DNA from: Chryseobacterium piperi
Lineage (GTDB): Bacteria > Bacteroidota > Bacteroidia > Flavobacteriales > Weeksellaceae
Reading direction: 5' to 3'
Length of the DNA: 64,000 nt
Assembly: GCF_002285635.2 (NCBI RefSeq)
Contig: NZ_CP023049.2
Coordinates: 2,728,001-2,792,000 of the forward strand
In this document: positions 55,978 to 64,000 of the stretch, piece by piece
Numbering within the stretch: the stretch's first letter is position 1
How the letters are laid out: each line of letters starts with the position of its first letter
The notes under the pieces: model-generated
The model's database searches: none
Told to the model about the DNA's origin: nothing
The model's input: only the letters and a program-made list of their open reading frames with translations
Translations under genes and position numbers: made by a program

Positions 55978-57095
55978 TACTTAGCAGAATTAGAGGATTG
56001 GTTTTTCATATTTTCATAAATCAGCAGCCCGTTAGAAGCAACGACACTTTCCCCCTGTTTCAGATCTCCTTCTACATAAATATATTGACTATTAGAAGCC
56101 ACTTCAGTTACAGCTCTCACTTCGAGATCACAATCTTTTTTATAGACAATCACATAGCTCTGGTTATTATCAAAAATCACAGCTTTTGCAGGAATTGCCA
56201 GCGCAGTTTTATCCTGAGCATTAATTGGCAATACAATATCCGCCGACATTCCAGGTCTCAATTTCATATTATTGTTATCCATGATAATTTTAGCCTTCAA
56301 AACCCTTTCATTTTCATTAAAAACCTGAGAGATGGAATTAATTTTTCCGGAAAAACTTTCATCCGGATAAGCCAACGTTTTTACTACAACAGGCTGATTA
56401 ACGTATACATTTCTCATATTGGTAGCATATACATTAGCCATTACCCAAACCTTATCCAGATTGGAAATCGTAAAAAGCTGATCACCTCCTGCGGTAACAG
56501 GCATTCCGTTTGAAATATTTTTACTGATCACATATCCATCCGCAGGTGATTTGATTTGAATGTTATTACTGCCGGCTGAGTACAGCTGCATATTCTTTTT
56601 TGTTTTCGAAATATTCGACTGTAGAATCTGAACCTCTGATCTTGCTTCTTGTAAGTCTTTTTGAGAAGCGATATCGTCTTTATACATCGCTTCTACTGAC
56701 GACAATTTTCTTTTTGCCACCACAAGCTGAGCCTGTAGTGTTTGCGTATCATCCTGCATTTCATTTAATGAAACACTTTTTACACTTGCCAGAACCTGCC
56801 CTCTTTTTACATAATCTCCCAGTGAGAAAAATGTTTCTGTAACGACTCCATCTACAAGACTTACAAAAGGAACCGTTTTATCAGAATTACTTTCGACTTC
56901 ACCGGTAAGTGTAATGCTTTCTTCTACAGAAAGTAATTCTGCTTTAGCCAACTTCAAATCTTTTCTCAATTCTTTGCTGATACAGTAGGTTTTCGATTCC
57001 GTATTTTCATTCTGTTTTTTATCGGAACATCCCGTTAATGCCAATGCTACAGAAAAATAAAGGGCTGCAATATATTTAGTCGTATTCATTTTCAT
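55977..57095 (-). CDS. RND efflux periplasmic adaptor (membrane-fusion lipoprotein)
   Basis: 372 residues. Lipobox ends at Cys22 (ALALTGC), so it is anchored as a lipoprotein. Membrane-fusion layout: barrel-sandwich and hairpin (VVTETFFSLGDYVKRGQVLASV; long coiled-coil 115-165 with LQAQLVVAKRKLSSVEAMYK), second lipoyl half (IKSPADGYVISKNISNGMPV), and beta-barrel domain. Few Met/His and no C-terminal metal-binding domain. Coupled with the pump and 2 nt from the TolC-like gene. Confidence 0.9.
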   Translation of the reverse strand: MKMNTTKYIAALYFSVALALTGCSDKKQNENTESKTYCISKELRKDLKLAKAELLSVEESITLTGEVESNSDKTVPFVSLVDGVVTETFFSLGDYVKRGQVLASVKSVSLNEMQDDTQTLQAQLVVAKRKLSSVEAMYKDDIASQKDLQEARSEVQILQSNISKTKKNMQLYSAGSNNIQIKSPADGYVISKNISNGMPVTAGGDQLFTISNLDKVWVMANVYATNMRNVYVNQPVVVKTLAYPDESFSGKINSISQVFNENERVLKAKIIMDNNNMKLRPGMSADIVLPINAQDKTALAIPAKAVIFDNNQSYVIVYKKDCDLEVRAVTEVASNSQYIYVEGDLKQGESVVASNGLLIYENMKNQSSNSAK

Positions 57096-57097
57096 AT

Positions 57098-58372
57098 TTA
57101 TAAGTCTTGTCCTACAACATATTGCAGGTTTTCATAATATTGATTAAGTTCTTTTTTGGTATCCAGAATGATCATTTTATTCCCAATATAGGTTTCCAGA
57201 AAATCCATATACTCCAGCATACTGATATTTCTCAATCTGAAGTTTTTCTCATGGCTCGTCAGTAGGCCATCTAAAGTAGTTTCATAAGATTCATCAAGCT
57301 CCTGGGAAATCTGCTGGGTTCTGGTGTAGTTATGAAATACCGAAACAATTTCGTTTTCGGACTTCAGGATACTCTTACGGGTTTCGTAGTTTGTTTTTGT
57401 AATTTCAAGCTTAGCTTCCTGAATATTCCCTTTATTGCGATCGAAAACCGGAAGGTCAAATGACACTCCCAATCCTACGAAGTCCCTCATGATATTTCCA
57501 CCCCGGTCATATCCCAGGGAAAGAGCAATATCAGGAGTTTTCAATGCATTCTGCAGCTCCAGATTTTTCTGAGCATATTTTTCTTTATTCTTTGTGGTTA
57601 AAATATCAGGACGATTTTCTTTAGCGATCTCCAGCCACTTGGGCAGTTCCAATTCTGAAAGCTGCTTTTCAGGCATTTCCAAAGGATCTGAAATTACTAC
57701 ATAAGACTTTGAAGGAACCATTAATAAGGCCTTCAGCTCAACCTGTTGTTCTTCGATCTCCTGATGTAATGAAATAAGCTTTTTCTTGAATTCTATTTCC
57801 TGTGCCTTCAGACGGACATACTCAGATTTACTGATATTACCAAGGCTTAATTGATTGCTATAGGACTTTGTCAATTTCTCAATAGAAGAAATTTGTCCTT
57901 TATATAGTTTCTGTTGTTCCTGATTATATACCATTTCGGTAATGGTATTTCGTAAGAGCTTCTTTAATTCCCGCAACACTTCCTGCAGTTCATATTTTTC
58001 TCCATCTACTTCTATCTTCTGAAGCTCAATGTTCTTACGTCTTTTTCCTGCAGTCTGAATCACCTGTTCAATTTCAGCGGAAATCTGGGTGCTCTTTCCC
58101 CAATTGCCGATAAGAGTAGGTTGTTCTTCTATACCGGAGGTACGCCATAAATTAACTTCACTAATACTTAATTTGGGATTAGGCCAAAACTTAGCTTGAA
58201 CCACCCGTGCTTCAGCCTGGGAAATTTCTAATTTCTGGGCAATAATGTCCAAATTATTGGTAAGGAAAATAGATTCGGCTTCCTTTCTGTTGATATGTAA
58301 TGTATCTACAGTTTGTGCCGAAAACAAGCCAAAAAGATGAATATAAAATAAAGCGAAAATAATTTTCTGCAT
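57098..58372 (-). CDS. TolC/CusC-family outer-membrane efflux protein
   Basis: 424 residues. Signal peptide MQKIIFALFYIHLFGLFSAQ; two TolC-type halves of long helices (NLDIIAQKLEISQAEARVVQAKFWPNPKLSIS in blocks; LQNALKTPDIALSLGYDRGG; VGVSFDLPVFDRNKGNIQEAKLE-like segment near 290). It forms the outer-membrane duct of the tripartite pump. First gene of the three; 2 nt before the adaptor. Confidence 0.9.
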   Translation of the reverse strand: MQKIIFALFYIHLFGLFSAQTVDTLHINRKEAESIFLTNNLDIIAQKLEISQAEARVVQAKFWPNPKLSISEVNLWRTSGIEEQPTLIGNWGKSTQISAEIEQVIQTAGKRRKNIELQKIEVDGEKYELQEVLRELKKLLRNTITEMVYNQEQQKLYKGQISSIEKLTKSYSNQLSLGNISKSEYVRLKAQEIEFKKKLISLHQEIEEQQVELKALLMVPSKSYVVISDPLEMPEKQLSELELPKWLEIAKENRPDILTTKNKEKYAQKNLELQNALKTPDIALSLGYDRGGNIMRDFVGLGVSFDLPVFDRNKGNIQEAKLEITKTNYETRKSILKSENEIVSVFHNYTRTQQISQELDESYETTLDGLLTSHEKNFRLRNISMLEYMDFLETYIGNKMIILDTKKELNQYYENLQYVVGQDL

Positions 58373-58549
58373 GGTCCCACATTTAAGACCACAAAGCTAT
58401 TTTCTAAACATTAAAGCCAATTTCAAATTAAATTAAGATTCAGTTAGCCCAACATTAGAATTCGATTAGAACAGTTTTTTTGACACACAAATATCATTAT
58501 GTTTTCACAATTATCACAACAACGTTTTACAAATGAATCATGCTCAATG

Positions 58550-58616
58550 ATGACATCTGTGCAAATCTGTGAGAAAAATAATTAACCACAGATGAACACG
58601 GGTCCACATAGATATT
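58550..58616. repeat. Short intergenic inverted-repeat fragment
   Basis: CATCTGTGCAAATCTGTG (58554 onward) faces CACAGATGAACACGGGTCCA (58588 onward), an imperfect inverted repeat of the ATCTGTG/CACAGAT type. From memory, such phrases are common interspersed intergenic repeats in Flavobacteriia genomes. It lies in the 291-bp gap between the kinase and the TolC-like gene, so it separates regulator and pump transcription units. Confidence 0.4.
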
Positions 58617-58663
58617 TTAATATAAGCTATAGCTAATCCTGCTAGACAGAATAATAGATATGA

Positions 58664-60025
58664 TTATAAATTGTTTGAAAACACGAGAAGAACTTTAGTT
58701 CCGATATTTACTTCGGAATCTATTTGCATTTGAATATGATGATGATCAAAGATACTCTTAGATAAAGAAAGCCCAATCCCGCTTCCTTTGACATTGTCAA
58801 CATTTTTCCCTCTGTAGAATGTTTCTGTAACTTTTTCAAGATCATCTCTGGAAATACCTTTTCCGTAATCTTTCACCTCGATAAGTAGCTGCTCATCTTT
58901 TTCAGACAGCGTAATTTCAATAGGATTTCGATGGGAATATTTAATGGCATTTTCCACAATATTATACAGCGCCAGGTATAACAAGGTTTCATTTCCGGGA
59001 AATTCTAATAAACCCGGTCGTGTAACCTGTAAATTTATTTTAATAGACGATTCTGCTTCCTGAGCTTTGGCATTTAATTTTTCATAGATTTTCCAGATAA
59101 GTTCATCCACTCTTATCTGTTTATGGGACTCCTCTAGTTTAGCAAAGCCAGACATCAACAGAAGGTTATTCAGAATATTTTCAATTTCATAGACATTTTC
59201 CAACGACTCTTTAACCACCTTCTTATATTCGTCCGGGGTTCTGTCTTTTTGTGCAAATACTTCTAAATTCCCGGAAATCGCAGCCAAAGGAGTTTTAAAC
59301 TCATGGGAAACATAATTGATAAAGTTCTGCTGTAATAAAATACTTTCAGAAAGCCTGCCTAACAGTTTATTATAAGATTTGATAAGCTCTTCAATCTCAT
59401 CATGAGTATTGGTTGAAGTTATTGCACTGGAGATATTCGTATAATCTACATTATTGATTCGTTCAACCACATTGGAAATGGGTTTGTATACAATTTTTGA
59501 CAGGTATCGGCTTAAGAAATAAATAGCAAGCAGTCCCAGAATTAAGACGAAGAGCATAATAACAGAAAGCCGGATGATCTGGGATTGAAACGAATCACTG
59601 GAAGATTTCACAAATACAACAAAATCACCTTGATTATCGGGATAAAAAATGCCATAATAAAAGTTATTATCAGACATAAACTGTACACTCTTATTATTTC
59701 TGGCTGTTTTTAAATGTAATGCCTTGATGTTTTTATCATCCAGATTCTGCCCAAAAGTAACTTCATTATATTTATTATATACTGCTACTTTCTTATTTTC
59801 AATAACATGATTGTACTCTTCTTTGATCTGAGCATGCCTGTTTTTGGGAAGCTCATCTTTTTCCAGATAGTAGATAGCAGAGATAAGAGCCGTATTCTGA
59901 AGCTTTTCAAAATATGAAATTTTTGTACTGTCATAATAAGCAAAAAATATCACCGCAAAAGTAATGATAGAAACAATGCCAAATGAAAGGCTGGAAATTA
60001 ATGTAAATCTGTTTCTTAAAGTCAT
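58664..60025 (-). CDS. Sensor histidine kinase of the efflux locus
   Basis: 453 residues. Membrane segments at about 10-30 and 152-175 enclose a periplasmic sensor of ~120 residues; then HAMP (about 175-230), HisKA with the phospho-acceptor His241 (NYVSHEFKTPLAAISGN), and HATPase_c with N-box (ENAIKYSH), G1 (VKDYGKGISRDDLEKVTETFYRG in blocks) and G2 (GSGIGLSLSKSI). Starts 1 nt after the response-regulator stop. The signal is probably metal in the periplasm, inferred from the pump next door. Confidence 0.93.
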   Translation of the reverse strand: MTLRNRFTLISSLSFGIVSIITFAVIFFAYYDSTKISYFEKLQNTALISAIYYLEKDELPKNRHAQIKEEYNHVIENKKVAVYNKYNEVTFGQNLDDKNIKALHLKTARNNKSVQFMSDNNFYYGIFYPDNQGDFVVFVKSSSDSFQSQIIRLSVIMLFVLILGLLAIYFLSRYLSKIVYKPISNVVERINNVDYTNISSAITSTNTHDEIEELIKSYNKLLGRLSESILLQQNFINYVSHEFKTPLAAISGNLEVFAQKDRTPDEYKKVVKESLENVYEIENILNNLLLMSGFAKLEESHKQIRVDELIWKIYEKLNAKAQEAESSIKINLQVTRPGLLEFPGNETLLYLALYNIVENAIKYSHRNPIEITLSEKDEQLLIEVKDYGKGISRDDLEKVTETFYRGKNVDNVKGSGIGLSLSKSIFDHHHIQMQIDSEVNIGTKVLLVFSNNL

Positions 60026-60026
60026 T

Positions 60027-60701
60027 TTAATCCTTGATCAGATATCCTGTTCCTTTAATAGTATGGATAATTTTTTGTTCACTTTCATCAATTTTATTTC
60101 TTACATATGAAATATAGACATCCACTACATTCGTGGTACTGTCAAAATTAATTCCCCAAACATTATGTAAGATCTGAGTTCTGCTGAGAACTTTATTTTT
60201 ATTTTCCATCAGGAAAGTGAGAAGCTTATATTCTGTAGGAGAAAGCTCTATTTCTTTATTGTTCTGACATACCTTATGAAGATCCGTATTAATGGTAATA
60301 TTTCCACATGACAAAAGCTCATTTTCTTCCTGGTAGCTTAGTTTGTTTCGTCTCGTAAGAGCTTTGATTCTTGAAATTAATTCTTCAAAATGAAAGGGTT
60401 TAGAAAGATAATCGTCTGCTCCCAAATCAAGCATTTTTATTTTGTCATCAGGGCTGTTTAATGCACTCAGAACCAGAATCGGTGTATAATTTTTTTTGAA
60501 TCGGATAATTTGTGTCAGCTGCATTCCGTCAAGACCGGGAAGCATAATATCCATTAAAATAATATCAAATTCATAGGTATTAATAAGATCACGTGCTTTT
60601 TCGCCAGAATCTGCAAGAACCATATGATATCCGGCTTCACCAAGCCCTTTTACCAGGAATTTACTTATCCTTTCATTATCTTCTACTAACAAAATATTCA
60701 T
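60027..60701 (-). CDS. OmpR-family response regulator
   Basis: 224 residues. Receiver domain with acidic pocket LVEDNER, phospho-acceptor Asp51 (FDIILMDIMLPGLDG), and Lys in YLSKPFHFEEL. C-terminal winged helix (LSPTEYKLLTFLMENKNKVLSRTQILHNVWG in blocks; VVDVYISYVRNKID). It pairs with the kinase directly downstream and probably activates the efflux operon, as CusR/CzcR do. Confidence 0.95.
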   Translation of the reverse strand: MNILLVEDNERISKFLVKGLGEAGYHMVLADSGEKARDLINTYEFDIILMDIMLPGLDGMQLTQIIRFKKNYTPILVLSALNSPDDKIKMLDLGADDYLSKPFHFEELISRIKALTRRNKLSYQEENELLSCGNITINTDLHKVCQNNKEIELSPTEYKLLTFLMENKNKVLSRTQILHNVWGINFDSTTNVVDVYISYVRNKIDESEQKIIHTIKGTGYLIKD

Positions 60702-60896
60702 CTGTTCTGAAATTTCCCATAAATATAAGTATTCTTATTCATAAAGGATACTGGAAGAGAGAAGTGATTGAGCTTCATGGAGCAATTTCAGGCCATTTAC
60801 TTTTTGTTAAAGCAGATTTTAAGAAAATGATCCATTCTTATCTATCCAAGGATATTCCCTATTCCAGCTTCCAGCCTTTTTTCATAATTTTGAAGA

Positions 60897-62402
60897 ATGG
60901 AGATGACATATTTAGTTATTGGCTTTATTTCTGGCGGCATGTTAGGTGCGGTTATTTTATTTTTCATCCTGAAGTCTTCTATGATTTCAAGATCTTCTTA
61001 TGATGAAATGAATACCAGATATATTAAAAGTAATGCCGATCTGGAAAATTCTTATCAGAAGATCAGGGAATTACAGCAAGGTATGGAGCATGAAAAAGAA
61101 ACAACCCAACAACAAGCGGATCTTCTCAATGATCTTAAAAATGAATATGCAAAAATATCTGCCGAATATTCTTCTTTAAATATCCAGTTTCAGGAACAAA
61201 AAAGTACGATAACCAAACTGACTTCTCAGATTGAAAATCTCTTAGCGGAAAAACAGCATATTTTTGCCCGTAATTCAGAACTCTCCGCGATTAATGAAAG
61301 TTTACAGAAATCGCTTGAAACTCAGAAGGAGGAAATCATTAAAATTCAGGAAGATTCGAAGAATCAGTTTGAAAACCTAGCGAATAAGATCCTTGAGGAG
61401 AAAACAGAAAAGTTCACAACGCTGAATCAGAATAATCTTAAAAATATCCTGGAACCCTTTCAGGAGAAAATCACAGATTTAAAAAACAGGGTGAATGAGG
61501 CCTATGAAAAAGAAAATAAGGAGCGTTTTTCTTTAGCCGAAAAGGTAAAAGAACTTGCCGAATTGAATCAACAAATATCTGAAGATGCCAAAAAATTAAC
61601 CCGAGCTTTAAAAGGAGAGAGTAAAACACAAGGAAACTGGGGTGAAATGATTTTAGAAAGCATTCTTGAAAAATCAGGTTTGGTAAAAGGAAGGGAATAT
61701 TTTCTTGAACATGAATTGCGGGATGAAGATAATAAAGCTTTATTTTCAGAATTCTCCGGAAAGAAAATGCGCCCTGATGCCGTTGTTAAATATCCGGACG
61801 AAAGAAATGTTATCATTGATTCTAAAGTATCCCTTACTGCATTTACGGAACTCGTAGATGAAACAGACTCAGAAATTTATGCCATCAAGCTACATCAGCA
61901 TTTATCTTCTATAAAAAATCATATCAATCAGCTTAGCCAGAAGGCTTATGATGATTATGGCAAATCTTTGGATTTTGTCATGATGTTCATTCCAAGTGAA
62001 CCGGCTTATATAGCAGCCATGCAAGCCGATCAAAATCTCTGGAATTTCGCGTATGAAAAAAGAATTTTACTTCTCAATCCAAGTAATCTGATCACTTCCT
62101 TAAAGCTTATTGCCGACCTATGGAAACGTGAATATCAGAACAGAAATTCAATGGAGATCGCAGAGCGTGGTGCCAGATTGTATGATAAGTTCGTAGGTTT
62201 TGTAGAAAATCTTGAAAAAGTTGGAAAGAATCTGGATCAGGCCAAAAACGTATATAATGATGCTTATAAACAGTTATCAACAGGTAATGATAATTTAGTA
62301 ATCCAAACACAGAAACTGAAATCACTCGGAATTAAAAATAAAAAAGAGCTTCCTCAAAGCTTAATTGATCAGTCTCAAACATTACCTATCCCTGAAGAAT
62401 AG
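60897..62402 (+). CDS. rmuC: DNA recombination protein RmuC
   Basis: 501 residues. One N-terminal membrane helix (MEMTYLVIGFISGGMLGAVILFFIL in blocks), a long coiled coil (about 30-200), then the RmuC nuclease-like domain: GNWGEMILESILEKSGLVKGREYF in blocks, MRPDAVVKYPDERNVIIDSKVSLTAF in blocks, and LLNPSNLITSLKLIADLWKRE. RmuC limits inversions at short inverted repeats in E. coli. The ATG two codons later is an alternative start. Divergent from the response regulator. Confidence 0.93.
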   Translation: MEMTYLVIGFISGGMLGAVILFFILKSSMISRSSYDEMNTRYIKSNADLENSYQKIRELQQGMEHEKETTQQQADLLNDLKNEYAKISAEYSSLNIQFQEQKSTITKLTSQIENLLAEKQHIFARNSELSAINESLQKSLETQKEEIIKIQEDSKNQFENLANKILEEKTEKFTTLNQNNLKNILEPFQEKITDLKNRVNEAYEKENKERFSLAEKVKELAELNQQISEDAKKLTRALKGESKTQGNWGEMILESILEKSGLVKGREYFLEHELRDEDNKALFSEFSGKKMRPDAVVKYPDERNVIIDSKVSLTAFTELVDETDSEIYAIKLHQHLSSIKNHINQLSQKAYDDYGKSLDFVMMFIPSEPAYIAAMQADQNLWNFAYEKRILLLNPSNLITSLKLIADLWKREYQNRNSMEIAERGARLYDKFVGFVENLEKVGKNLDQAKNVYNDAYKQLSTGNDNLVIQTQKLKSLGIKNKKELPQSLIDQSQTLPIPEE

Positions 62403-62457
62403 CCCTTTTCCTGAAAAGTAGATAAATTCAATCATTAATTTTGTATAATTTTGCAGC

Positions 62458-63228
62458 ATGCTAATAGAAAGTTTCCAAAACGATAAAATTAAACACGTTA
62501 CCAAACTCCTTTCTGACAACCGGTTTCGAAAAAAATCTAATGTTTTTGTAGTCGAAGGTCAACAGGAGAATGAAAGAGCGCTGAAATTTGATTTCGAACC
62601 TGTAGAATTTTTCATTTGTGAGAATATTTTCAAAGGAAATATTCCCCAGGGAAGAATTCATTATGTGAGCGAAAAGATCTATGAGAAAATTGCTTACCGT
62701 GGAAGCAGTGAGGGAATTATTGGAATTTACAAAACCAAAGAATCTGATCTTTCTTCTTTCAAAGCTAAAGAAAACTCCACTATCATTATTGTAGAAAGCA
62801 TTGAGAAACCTGGTAATTTAGGCGCAATTCTGAGAAGCTGTGAGGCATTTGGAATAGACGCTTTAATTATTACGGATGTAAGAGCCGACTTTTATAACCC
62901 TAATGTGATAAGGTCAAGCGTTGGCTGTCTTTTCGGGATGAAGGTATTTCAGGCTGAAAATAAGGAAACACTGGATTTCCTGAGCCAAAATCAGTTCAAC
63001 ATCTATACAACAATAATGGATGAAAGTTCCGAAGACCTTTATAAAAGAGATTTCACAAATAAGTCAGCGATCCTTTTTGGAACTGAGCATTCGGGCTTAA
63101 GTGAATTCTGGAGTGGTAAAGGGCAAAATACGTTAATTCCTATGACTGGAAGTATTGATTCTCTAAACCTGAGTAATGCTGTAGCGATTACTTGCTATGA
63201 ATCTTTGAGACAAAAAAAGCTTAAATAG
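62458..63228 (+). CDS. TrmH/SpoU-family RNA 2'-O-methyltransferase
   Basis: 256 residues. N-terminal substrate-binding domain (IKHVTKLLSDNRFRKKSNVFVVEGQQE in blocks), then the knotted SPOUT domain with the three motifs: motif 1 VESIEKPGNLGAILRSCEAFG, motif 2 ILFGTEHSGLS, motif 3 IPMTGSIDSLNLSNAVAI. Methylates a ribose 2'-OH in rRNA or tRNA; the exact target (RlmB-like or other) is not readable. 55 nt after rmuC. Confidence 0.92.
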   Translation: MLIESFQNDKIKHVTKLLSDNRFRKKSNVFVVEGQQENERALKFDFEPVEFFICENIFKGNIPQGRIHYVSEKIYEKIAYRGSSEGIIGIYKTKESDLSSFKAKENSTIIIVESIEKPGNLGAILRSCEAFGIDALIITDVRADFYNPNVIRSSVGCLFGMKVFQAENKETLDFLSQNQFNIYTTIMDESSEDLYKRDFTNKSAILFGTEHSGLSEFWSGKGQNTLIPMTGSIDSLNLSNAVAITCYESLRQKKLK

Positions 63229-63307
63229 CCTGATAGAACTTATAATCTAATGATCCCTGAATTCCCATAATTATATAGCATATTATATTCAGGTAAAGAC
63301 ATAAAAA

Positions 63308-63332
63308 AACCGTTTCGCTGGGCGAAACGGTT
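63308..63332. terminator. Bidirectional terminator between convergent genes
   Basis: AACCGTTTCG and CGAAACGGTT form a 10-bp perfect stem with loop CTGGG; A-run before and CTTTTATT after. It serves the methyltransferase (plus) and the Ala-rich lipoprotein (minus). Confidence 0.88.
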
Positions 63333-63354
63333 CTTTTATTTAGTAACGTACTAA

Positions 63355-63693
63355 TTATTTTTTAGCAGCGTCTACAGCGTCTTTAGCATCTTTAGCAGCA
63401 CCTTTAGCAGCATCAGCAGCACCTTTAGCAGCGTCAGCAGCAGTAGTAGCAGCTCCTTTAGCAGCGTCAGCAGCAGCAGCAGTAGTTGCAGCAGCAGCAT
63501 CTTTAGCAGCACCTACAGTAGCAGTAGCAGCAGAATCAACAACTTGAGCAGCAGAATCAGCTACAACAGCAGCAGAATCAGTAGCAGCGATAGCAGCAGA
63601 ATCAGCAGTACCTTCAGTAGAAGTAGCTTCAGTTTTTTTACAAGCAACTAGAGAGATTGCAGCGATAGCAGCTACGAATAATGACTTTTTCAT
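63355..63693 (-). CDS. Ala-rich low-complexity lipoprotein
   Basis: 112 residues. Lipobox ends at Cys18 (ISLVAC). The mature part is almost only Ala, Asp, Lys, Thr, Ser: DSAA repeats (about 30-60) followed by AADAAKGAA-type repeats to the end (AADAAKGAADAAKGAAKDAK). Such 11-mer-like amphipathic repeats recall LEA proteins or coiled surface lipoproteins; function is not assignable. A TACCTTTG -7 box lies 70 nt upstream. The repeated GCAGCA DNA may vary in copy number. Confidence 0.8.
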   Translation of the reverse strand: MKKSLFVAAIAAISLVACKKTEATSTEGTADSAAIAATDSAAVVADSAAQVVDSAATATVGAAKDAAAATTAAAADAAKGAATTAADAAKGAADAAKGAAKDAKDAVDAAKK

Positions 63694-63762
63694 AATAAAT
63701 TAAATTTAATTTTGTTAATATTGTTATCTAAAATTTTCTTCTGTTCTGTTATTTGAACAAGA

Positions 63763-63770
63763 CAAAGGTA
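63763..63770 (-). promoter_or_regulatory. Likely -7 element of the Ala-rich lipoprotein gene
   Basis: TACCTTTG on the minus strand matches TAnnTTTG, giving a leader of about 60 nt. The -33 box is not clear. Confidence 0.45.
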
Positions 63771-63876
63771 GAGCAGTTAGAAAATTTGTCTATGAAAAAT
63801 AATTGTAATAACTTTGTAAAACAGTTTTACAAATAAATATAACTGATAACCAGTAATTTAATCACTTTATATCAAC

Positions 63877-64000
63877 TTGACAGATTTAGACCTATTACAC
63901 TTTGAGCAGCTAAAAAAGGATGTACAGGCTCAATATTTAAAAGAATACACCCCTTCCTTTGATGATATTTCAAAATGGAAAGGAATTGACATTATATATT
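63877..64000 (+). CDS. Start of a hypothetical protein, truncated by window end
   Basis: A frame opening with TTG at 63877: MTDLDLLHFEQLKKDVQAQY, then EYTPSFDDISKWKGIDIIY to the window edge. An in-frame stop at 63859 and no ATG in between force the TTG start. Its WKGIDIIYFQ-type beginning resembles a family of Bacteroidota proteins of unknown function, from memory only. At least 41 residues visible. Confidence 0.55.
   Translation, partial: MTDLDLLHFEQLKKDVQAQYLKEYTPSFDDISKWKGIDIIY

Noticed and set aside
60593..61003. A 136-codon plus-strand frame overlapping the response regulator and rmuC starts
   Set aside because: It overlaps two well-supported genes in other frames and has no domain features.

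Overview
The window looks like a chromosomal stretch of a Flavobacteriia genome, most likely Chryseobacterium or a close relative in the Weeksellaceae. It is AT-rich, Shine-Dalgarno sequences are weak, and the best promoters match the Bacteroidota pattern TTG-N19-TAnnTTTG (perfect upstream of rplC and rpsL). Outer-membrane beta-barrels and SPII lipoproteins are frequent, and the ribosomal-protein order is the Bacteroidota one. No rRNA, tRNA, CRISPR array, prophage or intact insertion sequence was seen.

Layout. 1-3.2 kb: two tandem paralogous outer-membrane beta-barrel receptors, the first cut by the window edge. 3.4-6.6 kb: two guanidine/ureido-group hydrolases (CtlX and a DDAH-like enzyme) flanking a four-helix-bundle protein, with one apparently broken and one intact Cys-rich mini-peptide gene. 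6.6-11.8 kb: citrate synthase, enolase, a GH35 beta-galactosidase and a small lipoprotein. 11.9-25.7 kb: one long minus-strand ribosomal operon from rplC to rplQ (S10-spc-alpha gene set with secY, infA, rpmJ, rpoA) behind a consensus promoter and a structured leader. 26.0-31.6 kb: a DeoR-type regulator divergent from glpD-glpK-glpF and a beta-barrel protein, a complete glycerol-uptake and catabolism unit. 31.7-35.9 kb: three overlapping or tightly spaced secreted/lipoprotein genes of unknown function. 36.0-43.0 kb: an iron-acquisition block with two TonB-dependent receptors that share a nearly identical promoter-proximal operator, plus a PepSY membrane protein, a lipoprotein and a low-affinity iron permease-like protein. 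43.5-46.8 kb: the str operon rpsL-rpsG-fusA-rpsJ. 46.9-52.2 kb: a phosphatase-fold lipoprotein, a GT-C-like membrane protein, Dps, pncB, a secreted YciI-like protein and a second intact Cys-rich peptide. 52.2-60.7 kb: a heavy-metal efflux system (RND pump, adaptor, TolC-like protein) behind its own response regulator and kinase. 60.9-64.0 kb: rmuC, a TrmH-family RNA methyltransferase, an Ala-rich lipoprotein and the start of another gene.

How it works together. The translation genes form two co-directional operons that are usually adjacent in Bacteroidota (rpsJ followed by rplC) but here are about 17 kb apart, with glycerol, iron and unknown secreted genes between them. The glycerol unit has a visible regulatory design: three GAAAC repeats exactly 10 bp apart between the -7 element and the glpD start codon, next to the divergent DeoR gene. 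The iron block has its own shared cis-element.

Most unusual material: the small Cys-rich peptides with double-glycine leaders (6349-6513, 52034-52201, and a version with an in-frame stop at 3433-3558), the three-gene secreted cassette at 31744-35922, the orphan barrel closing the glp operon, the shared TonB-receptor operator, and the structured uORF-bearing leader of the rplC operon.
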